From NCBI GenBank assembly GCA_003486725.1, contig DNGD01000179.1, positions 1 through 5,953 on the forward strand: 5,953 nt of DNA, read 5' to 3'. Every line of letters begins with the position of its first letter. Positions within the stretch are counted from its first letter, which is position 1. Below the pieces are notes generated by a model. It made no database searches. It saw nothing but the letters and a program-made list of their open reading frames with translations, and was not told the origin of the DNA. Of the stretch, positions 1-4,905 are shown piece after piece. The position numbers were made by a program, and so were the translations under genes. Origin of the DNA: Rhodospirillaceae bacterium. Its GTDB lineage: Bacteria > Pseudomonadota > Alphaproteobacteria > UBA9219.

Positions 1-148
1 TCGTCCCCGTTGAAAAGGAGCCACTGCCTGCCGCGATTGCTGCAGCTAAAATACCGAGCACCGCAATGATGAACAGGATCGGACCAATAGCGATACCTGC
101 CGTTGGCGATAAACGCTTTTGATTTGAAAAAGATAAAACTTCGATCAT
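1..148 (-). CDS. Type IV prepilin-like protein, N-terminal part (gene runs off the left edge)
   Basis: The frame opens at an ATG (148-146) and stays open to base 1, giving 49 codons of a longer gene. It has an 18-residue leader with a basic pair K11-R12, ending in Ser-Pro-Thr-Ala-Gly18. A hydrophobic helix follows from residue 19 to about 40. Setting Gly18 as the -1 residue of prepilin peptidase cleavage aligns the helix without gaps to the classic pilin alpha-1 helix: the GILAA signature (residues 32-36) falls at mature positions 14-18, as in type IVa pilins. Mature position +5, normally Glu, is Pro23. The leader is longer than in type IVa pilins and nearer to type IVb prepilins. An AGGGGA ribosome site lies 4 bases before the ATG. 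The gene follows the assembly-platform genes but sits behind a 185-base gap, so it may have its own promoter. It could be the major pilin or a tip-type minor pilin like GspK, which also lacks Glu5. The missing C-terminus prevents a choice. Confidence 0.72.
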   Translation of the reverse strand, partial: MIEVLSFSNQKRLSPTAGIAIGPILFIIAVLGILAAAIAAGSGSFSTGT

Positions 149-152
149 AGTG

Positions 153-165
153 TCCCCTGTCCTTT
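153..165 (-). promoter_or_regulatory. Ribosome binding site of the prepilin-like gene
   Basis: The minus strand reads AAAGGACAGGGGA here. The AGGGGA part (158-153) ends 4 bases before the ATG at 148-146, and a second purine block AAAGGA (165-160) lies 11 bases before it. This supports the ATG at 148 as the start and hence the 18-residue leader. Confidence 0.55.
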
Positions 166-196
166 AGTTACGGCCGTCTTTCTGTCCGCAAGCAAC

Positions 197-224
197 ATTA
201 TCTTACAAACAGATAGTTAATCAA
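197..224 (-). promoter_or_regulatory. Candidate sigma-70-like promoter for the prepilin-like gene
   Basis: On the minus strand, TTGATT (224-219) is followed after 16 bases by GATAAT (202-197). These match the -35 consensus at 4 of 6 positions and the -10 consensus at 5 of 6. Transcription would start near base 190 and leave a leader of about 42 bases before the ATG at 148. A separate promoter makes sense for a pilin, which is often needed in excess over the assembly proteins. The call rests on motif inspection in AT-rich DNA, where chance matches are common. Confidence 0.4.
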
Positions 225-304
225 AGATTACACTTTAGTAAGCAAGCGATTCGAAAACACAATCCTGTGTCAATAGCAACGCGATGCAATACAAATATTA
301 ACAC

Positions 305-330
305 AAAGTCAACACTTTAATAGTGACTTT
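305..330 (-). repeat. Inverted repeat just after the GspM-like gene (possible weak terminator or operator)
   Basis: The 7-base arms AAAGTCA (305-311) and TGACTTT (324-330) are exact reverse complements separated by 12 bases. The structure begins 3 bases after the stop codon at 336-334. As RNA it would give an AT-rich 7-bp stem followed by GTGTTAATATTTG, which lacks a proper U-run, so it would be a poor intrinsic terminator. It could instead partly attenuate read-through into the prepilin-like gene, or be a protein-binding palindrome, since it lies upstream of the candidate promoter. Confidence 0.3.
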
Positions 331-333
331 CCC

Positions 334-846
334 CTATTTCGCCGCCGTCGTCGTAAAGGTAATCTTTTGGGCGATTAGAATGGCACGCATCGGCATGGCG
401 GCCGAACACTGCATCCCGACGCAAAACTCCTTAATCTGCCAACGATATTGCGGGGAAACTGTGTCGATATAGCTCAAAACACCAAGCCAAGTGCGGAACT
501 TTGGCCCCTCATTCGCCGAAACAGTCAAAGACTGATCACCGGAGACGTTAAAAGTAATATCGGGAAACCGCTTTTTCATACGTTCCACGATTGGCATAAG
601 CTCTTTGGATTCGGGGGGGCGGGCCACCAATTTCGGCAACGCGGGCTCCTGCGCGGCGGCTTCAATAGCGCTGCGGCGTGCGGTCACTGACAGATGGACG
701 GTATAAAGGGCAAAAGACATCAACAAAACAGCTACGCCCCAACTTGACGCGACGATAACCATCGTCCCCTTGTCAAAAGTCTGGATAACCTTGTTAAGCA
801 GACGAGGCGATAAAAGTTTGGCCCAGGAGAGTCCTTCGATTTTCAT
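334..846 (-). CDS. Small bitopic GspM/PilO-like assembly protein (170 aa)
   Basis: The protein has about 27 cytoplasmic residues, one membrane helix at roughly 28-54, and a periplasmic domain of about 115 residues. The basic pair R57-R58 lies just beyond the helix. The region from about 79 to 168 reads as an alpha-beta-beta-alpha-beta-beta pattern (helix 79-93, strands near 96-101 and 105-111, helix 115-128, strands near 133-141 and 153-165). This is the ferredoxin-like plan of GspM and PilO periplasmic domains. That identification rests on topology, size and gene order, not on clear sequence identity. In such systems the protein pairs with the L/PilN-like partner and links the cytoplasmic motor to the periplasmic parts. 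The partner gene lies immediately upstream with a 1-base gap (TAG-A-ATG), which suggests coupled translation, and a GGGAGG/GAAG purine stretch precedes the ATG. Cys142 and Cys147 in the periplasmic domain could form a disulfide. An alternative is an R64 PilP-like or otherwise unnamed accessory protein. Confidence 0.6.
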   Translation of the reverse strand: MKIEGLSWAKLLSPRLLNKVIQTFDKGTMVIVASSWGVAVLLMSFALYTVHLSVTARRSAIEAAAQEPALPKLVARPPESKELMPIVERMKKRFPDITFNVSGDQSLTVSANEGPKFRTWLGVLSYIDTVSPQYRWQIKEFCVGMQCSAAMPMRAILIAQKITFTTTAAK

Positions 847-847
847 T

Positions 848-1924
848 CTACTTCTTCCCTCCCTTACGCCCGATGTTCAGGGCCTCGCGTGTATTGCCGA
901 TTACAACGCCTTGTCCACCACTCGTGTCGAGTGTCTGCGCACCGAGTTCGCTGATTCGATCGGATGTAATATTCTCTGGCAATATGGCGCGCCAAACAGC
1001 CTTATCACGCTCGATAAAATAGATATCCAGATAGCCATTCAAGGCCAAAAGCCCGTCATTGACATCGGCGAAACGCGCCAATTGCTCCCGCATCGGGCTG
1101 GCGCGTTGCTCTTGAACGGATTTTAACAGACTAAGCGATTTTGCTTCGGAGCGCTTTTGAATGTCTTCAATGTCCGCGCTTGAATTCATCGCGGACATGG
1201 CGGCGACAAACCATACGATAATCGACAAGAAGGAAATAACCATTGCCGCCGCAATGGACGCCGCAGCCAGAACGCGCCGCGCGCGATCCTCGAACATGGA
1301 AAGGGAAAACCACGGCACCGGCGTCAGCATTTGGATGCGATCAGGAACCATTTCTTCAATCGGTGCGTTATTAAGCTCCCGCGACATGCGTTCAGCCTTG
1401 GCGCGGACAACCGACGTTGTGCCGCGATGGATTTGCAGCCCGTCTTGCATCACCGTCATCATCGTCGCGGATTCATCGCTGAAATTGGTGTAGATGACGG
1501 GAGGCTCCTTGGCGTCCTTCATGCCGGGCAAGAGGGAGGCAAAGGGACACCATGTATTGGGGCGTGAGCTCATATCCGTCGAACGGACGGCCAGATACCA
1601 GATTTTCTGCCCCATCGCATGCCAGACAACATGCACGCGCTCGGAATCCGAGGCCTCAGCAGCAGCGTTCCAGACGATTTCCTGTTCACTGCCAACAACG
1701 CGGGGGCAACAGCCACCAATCAAATCCGCAGGGAAAAAATCCTCACCGACGGCGGAAACAGGCCCGACCAACGTGCGCATCATCGCGCTGGAGGACTCGC
1801 TTGACTCCTGCGCAGGCGTCCCCGCCAATGCTTCTTCTGCAGCCTTCTCTTCCATCAAGGGGTCAATGTCGTTTTTCCTCCCAAGGAAATAGTCCATCGC
1901 CTTTTGGATCAGTTGTTTATCCAT
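848..1924 (-). CDS. Bitopic GspL / PilM-PilN-like inner-membrane scaffold protein (358 aa)
   Basis: The protein has a cytoplasmic domain of about 212 residues, a basic stop (R214, R216, R217), one long membrane helix at about 219-243, a polar probable coiled coil near 250-290, and a short periplasmic tail to 358. This is the layout of GspL, or of PilM fused to PilN, which recruits the assembly ATPase to the membrane and pairs with the M/PilO-like protein. Residues 143-175 have a strand-turn-strand look (SATMMTV, then DG, then a strand with HRG) reminiscent of the actin-like domain of the GspL/PilM family, but I find no clear nucleotide-binding motif. A Ser/Glu-rich segment (about 28-48) separates an N-terminal helix from this domain. 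Among type IVb pilus proteins, BfpC and TcpD have a comparable bitopic plan. The gene begins 4 bases after the platform gene's stop with only a weak ribosome site, so coupled translation is likely. The family call is inferred mainly from topology and context. Confidence 0.6.
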   Translation of the reverse strand: MDKQLIQKAMDYFLGRKNDIDPLMEEKAAEEALAGTPAQESSESSSAMMRTLVGPVSAVGEDFFPADLIGGCCPRVVGSEQEIVWNAAAEASDSERVHVVWHAMGQKIWYLAVRSTDMSSRPNTWCPFASLLPGMKDAKEPPVIYTNFSDESATMMTVMQDGLQIHRGTTSVVRAKAERMSRELNNAPIEEMVPDRIQMLTPVPWFSLSMFEDRARRVLAAASIAAAMVISFLSIIVWFVAAMSAMNSSADIEDIQKRSEAKSLSLLKSVQEQRASPMREQLARFADVNDGLLALNGYLDIYFIERDKAVWRAILPENITSDRISELGAQTLDTSGGQGVVIGNTREALNIGRKGGKK

Positions 1925-1928
1925 ATCA

Positions 1929-3149
1929 TCAACCGCGCATGTCGTTAAGACTGTTAAGGAAGCTCTGGTTCTGCAGCATCAGCAAATAGATCGTCGTCAA
2001 AATAGTAATGCCAGACAGCCCGATTAGCAAATACAAACCGAATTTAAGGATTTTCCGCTGATCGGCCTTGGCCATCATGGATCTTTCCTCGGCAATCGCC
2101 TCATAAACCTCGCCCAGCTGATCCACCGTCTGAATGGTCACAATCTGGTCCCGCTCCGGCTTGCTGAGCGGCCAGCGCGCGAGCGCCTTGGCGGGCTCGA
2201 TACCGGCCATGATCTTTTGCTCGCATTCCGTCCAATAGCCACGCGCCGCGGGCTCTACCGAACTGTCAATGAGGATCTTGAGGGACTCGGCGAGCGGAAC
2301 CTTTCCTTGCAGCAACCGCGTCATCAGCTTGCAGGTATCCTTCAGACTTATGTTGCGCAAGTACGTCGACAGGAGGGGCACCTTCATCATAAAGCGTGCG
2401 GTAAAGTGATCCTGCTTATGACGGTTGCGCCAATAAGAAATAACAAAAAAGATAATGCCCAGAATGATAATCGACGACGTGATCAACATGAACATGTTCA
2501 GGGCGCTGACCCACTTGATGCCGTTTTCAAACTTGGCGACCGCTTCAGGATCGGTGCTATTGGTGCCCTTTTCCTTCAAGTAGGGAATAAAACCAAACTG
2601 TGTTCCCCAAATCGACCCGATAACCGAGATGATATCAAAAGACAGCCAGCTCATCGCTGCGACGATTGTTTTGTACTGCGAGCCTTTTTGCTCCACATGC
2701 TCGATCGCGTGTTGAACCACGCCTTTCAAATCACCGGCGCGCTCCCCCGCCGTAATGATGGCCATGGTCGGCGCATCCATCAATTTTAGCTCACGCAAAG
2801 CCTCGGAAAACGAGCCGCCGCCCTTCAACACGGTGCGGGTCGGCAGGAAAGCAAGGCGGCGACGGGGGTCGTCTTCACCTTCAATGATGTTGAGTAGTGC
2901 CGTACCAGCCGACGCCGTCGCGGACTGAAAGCGAATAGCGCGGAGCAACTGCATCTGCCACTCGCGCGTGCGCACGTCCATCCATTCAAACAAAGGCGGT
3001 TTTTGTTCGTAAATATTGATGGGCCAAAGACCCTTGGCGCGCAGCTGGCGACGAACGGAATGCTCATCGGGGAGATAGAAATCCTCCTCCTGAATCAGCA
3101 CAGCGCCGCCTATGGTTGGTTGGATATAGCGAGCGTGAAAGAGTTTCAT
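1929..3149 (-). CDS. GspF/PilC-family inner-membrane platform protein (406 aa)
   Basis: This polytopic protein sits under the growing pilus or pseudopilus and contacts the assembly ATPase. Numbered from Met at 3149, a short N-terminal domain (about 5-48) has the family pattern ending RAKGLWP. The first GspF repeat spans about 64-190 and carries the AGERAGDL signature (134-141). Membrane helices lie near 165-190, 216-240 and 369-392. The second repeat begins near 257 with VPLLSTYLRN and QGKVPLAESL; its copy of the GE-G signature is degenerate (QLGEVYE, 344-350). Length matches the usual size of about 400 residues. I chose the ATG at 3149 because a strong purine-rich ribosome site precedes it and the protein then begins like other family members. 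A longer in-frame version from a TTG at 3203 would add 18 residues of low-complexity Lys/Gly sequence inside the ATPase gene. The gene starts 16 bases after the ATPase stop and ends 4 bases before the GspL-like gene. Confidence 0.9.
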   Translation of the reverse strand: MKLFHARYIQPTIGGAVLIQEEDFYLPDEHSVRRQLRAKGLWPINIYEQKPPLFEWMDVRTREWQMQLLRAIRFQSATASAGTALLNIIEGEDDPRRRLAFLPTRTVLKGGGSFSEALRELKLMDAPTMAIITAGERAGDLKGVVQHAIEHVEQKGSQYKTIVAAMSWLSFDIISVIGSIWGTQFGFIPYLKEKGTNSTDPEAVAKFENGIKWVSALNMFMLITSSIIILGIIFFVISYWRNRHKQDHFTARFMMKVPLLSTYLRNISLKDTCKLMTRLLQGKVPLAESLKILIDSSVEPAARGYWTECEQKIMAGIEPAKALARWPLSKPERDQIVTIQTVDQLGEVYEAIAEERSMMAKADQRKILKFGLYLLIGLSGITILTTIYLLMLQNQSFLNSLNDMRG

Positions 3150-3151
3150 GG

Positions 3152-3164
3152 CTCTCCCTCCCCC
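3152..3164 (-). promoter_or_regulatory. Ribosome binding site that fixes the start of the platform gene
   Basis: Between the ATPase stop (TGA, 3168-3166) and the ATG at 3149 the minus strand reads GGGGGAGGGAGAG, then two bases, then ATG. It contains GGGAG (3158-3154) with a spacing of 4 bases and GGGGGAG (3164-3158) with a spacing of 8. No comparable purine run precedes the alternative TTG at 3203, so the shorter protein is preferred. Confidence 0.7.
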
Positions 3165-3165
3165 G

Positions 3166-4905
3166 TCAGTGCCCGCGCCCTTGGCGCGATGCGGCTTCTT
3201 CAACCATCAGGGACGCGCCCATGTTGGCGTCAATCGCGCTGCGACGGATCAAATCGCGGATCGACTCGCGGCGCGGCAAATAAAGGGTCCCCGGCACATC
3301 AACCACCGATGTCGTGACGTTCGAGACCATCATTTCCGTAATCGCACGGCGGCTGGCCTGATCATCCGGCGGGAACATGGCCTCTAAAACCAGTGTTCGG
3401 CCCAGAAAACCCGTATGGTTGCACAAGTCGCAGCCGGTACGACTGGCAAGCGCGACATTTTCCTCGGGACGCAGGCCGATATCGGCGCACCGCGCTTCAT
3501 CCATAAACACACGGATCGCGGACTCAACCTGATGACAGGACGGACAGACCGTCTTGACAAGGCGCTGCGACAGCGACGCCACAAGCGCATGACCCAAAAT
3601 ATATAATCCGCTGGTGCGATAGGCCGAGCTGAGAAAACCATCGATACGATCCAGCGTATGAAGCGCGTCAACCGCGTGAACGGTCGTGATGACCAAATGC
3701 CCTGATTCCGTCGCGCGCAAGGCGGCTTCCACCGTGTCGCCGTCTCGCATTTCGCCGACGATGATCACATCCGGATCGTGTCGCATCAGGGCGCGAATAA
3801 TTTCGGCGATCGTGTTGGCCGAATTGTCCGTAACAGACGTTTGATCAACGAGCGGCATGTCATATTCGACTGGTGCTTCGACCGAGTACACAGCGCGCGC
3901 GGCGCGGTCGATTTCTTGAATAATACCGTAAAGCGTCGTTGATTTACCAGAACCGGTCGGACCGCTAACCACAATCAAGCCGCCGTCCTTTGTATGGCCG
4001 TGAACGGATTTTTTCAACTTCTCGGCCACGACGGGGGCGTGCATGAACAATTCATCGAAACTACGCAGATTTTCACGATCGAGCAGTCGAAGCGTGAGTT
4101 TCTCGCCGGATGGTGCAACGGGCAAACAGGCGACACGAACGTCGATGACGCGCCCCTGCCATTCAAACCCCAGGCGACCATCTTGGGGATGCTGCCTATC
4201 GGCCGCATCCATTTTCGAGTCCGTCTTGATGCGGGTCACAAGCGGTGCCATCACGCGATGCGGGATCAGATGCTTGTAAACAAGATCGCCATCAACGCGG
4301 TACCGGATCCAGCAGCGCGCATCATCTTCCTGCAAAGAAAAATGGATATCCGACGTACGGCTTTGTAACGCTTCGGCCAGAACGTCGTTGAGTGCTTGTT
4401 CGATCAAGCTGGCATCGTCAGGGTCGCGCGCCAAAGACGCAAAAATGCGCAAAAGACGCTCGCCGGCCACTTCGCTTTGTTCGCGCATCAAGCGGGAAAG
4501 CTCGGCGCGATCCCATGACTCGACCTCGATCTTGACGACTTCGCGGTTCGCGCGTTGCAGCGCGCTGGTGATGCGCAGCAAGTCCGCATCGTCCACACGA
4601 TCGCCGACCGCCAGACGAAGCACACCATCCTTTAATTCTAGAAGGCACATGCCCATGGCCGCCTGATTGGCCACCGACACATAAAGACGCAAGGCCTGCA
4701 TCGTCAGGTCTTCTCGCGCCGCGCCTTTAGTCTTCATGCGGTTAATCTGCTCGGACGCAAAACCGTTGCGGTGCAGGATTTCTTCGATGGTCAGATAGCG
4801 TCCCGTCGCACGACGCATCGTCTGCTCGGCCAGCGCCAGATCATAATGGCGCGACTGGACGCGCTTGTCCCCGCTGCTGTCCTGAGTTGTTACGACACCG
4901 CTCAT
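3166..4905 (-). CDS. GspE/PilB-family assembly ATPase (579 aa)
   Basis: This cytoplasmic AAA-type secretion ATPase hydrolyses ATP to drive extension of a pilus or pseudopilus through the platform protein. It has an N-terminal domain (about 20-130), a PAS-like N2 domain (about 165-285, with SRTSDIHFS and the DGR motif near 242), and the RecA-like core. The core shows Walker A GPTGSGKST (315-323), an Asp-box region SVEAPVEY (341-348), Walker B ending DVIIVGEMRD (379-388), and a His box TTVHAVDALHTLDR (407-420). A tetracysteine zinc site follows: CPSC (454, 457) and CDLC (492, 495), then GFLGR. The zinc site separates GspE/PilB assembly ATPases from PilT-type retraction ATPases, which lack it. 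Two departures from the usual motifs are Ala for Asp in the EDP triad of the Asp box and Val for Asn after the His-box His. The C-terminus after about 511 is divergent. The ATG overlaps the upstream stop by one base (TAATG), with GGGGAA just upstream, so translation is likely coupled. Confidence 0.95.
   Translation of the reverse strand: MSGVVTTQDSSGDKRVQSRHYDLALAEQTMRRATGRYLTIEEILHRNGFASEQINRMKTKGAAREDLTMQALRLYVSVANQAAMGMCLLELKDGVLRLAVGDRVDDADLLRITSALQRANREVVKIEVESWDRAELSRLMREQSEVAGERLLRIFASLARDPDDASLIEQALNDVLAEALQSRTSDIHFSLQEDDARCWIRYRVDGDLVYKHLIPHRVMAPLVTRIKTDSKMDAADRQHPQDGRLGFEWQGRVIDVRVACLPVAPSGEKLTLRLLDRENLRSFDELFMHAPVVAEKLKKSVHGHTKDGGLIVVSGPTGSGKSTTLYGIIQEIDRAARAVYSVEAPVEYDMPLVDQTSVTDNSANTIAEIIRALMRHDPDVIIVGEMRDGDTVEAALRATESGHLVITTVHAVDALHTLDRIDGFLSSAYRTSGLYILGHALVASLSQRLVKTVCPSCHQVESAIRVFMDEARCADIGLRPEENVALASRTGCDLCNHTGFLGRTLVLEAMFPPDDQASRRAITEMMVSNVTTSVVDVPGTLYLPRRESIRDLIRRSAIDANMGASLMVEEAASRQGRGH

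Larger units (their letters stand above)
149..333 (-). other. 185-base AT-rich intergenic spacer before the prepilin-like gene
   Basis: This is the only non-coding stretch of any length in the window; the other junctions are 1-base overlaps or gaps of 1 to 16 bases. It is visibly richer in A and T than the flanking genes. In the direction of transcription it holds an imperfect palindrome near the end of the upstream gene, a candidate sigma-70-type promoter in the middle, and a ribosome site just before the ATG at 148. I see no tRNA or obvious structured RNA in it. Confidence 0.8.

Noticed and set aside
257..270. Small hairpin ACACA-4-TGTGT in the spacer
   Set aside because: A 5-bp stem in AT-rich DNA is expected by chance and has no following U-run or other context.
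251..273. A perfect -35 hexamer TTGACA on the minus strand (273-268) as a second promoter
   Set aside because: At a spacing of 17 bases the -10 position reads ATCGCT, which does not resemble TATAAT; the nearest better match, TACTAA, is 27 bases away.
1494..1989. Overlapping plus-strand open frames of 132 and 145 codons
   Set aside because: Both are antisense to the GspL-like gene, with Ser/Arg/Pro-rich composition and no plausible family or ribosome site; they are best read as frame shadows.
2217..2789. A 190-codon open frame on the plus strand
   Set aside because: It lies entirely antisense to the well-supported GspF-family gene, has no recognisable domain and is rich in Arg, Asn and His as expected of a shadow frame.
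3166..4905. A PilT-type retraction ATPase
   Set aside because: The protein has the long N-terminal domain and the tetracysteine zinc site of assembly ATPases, which PilT-type proteins lack.
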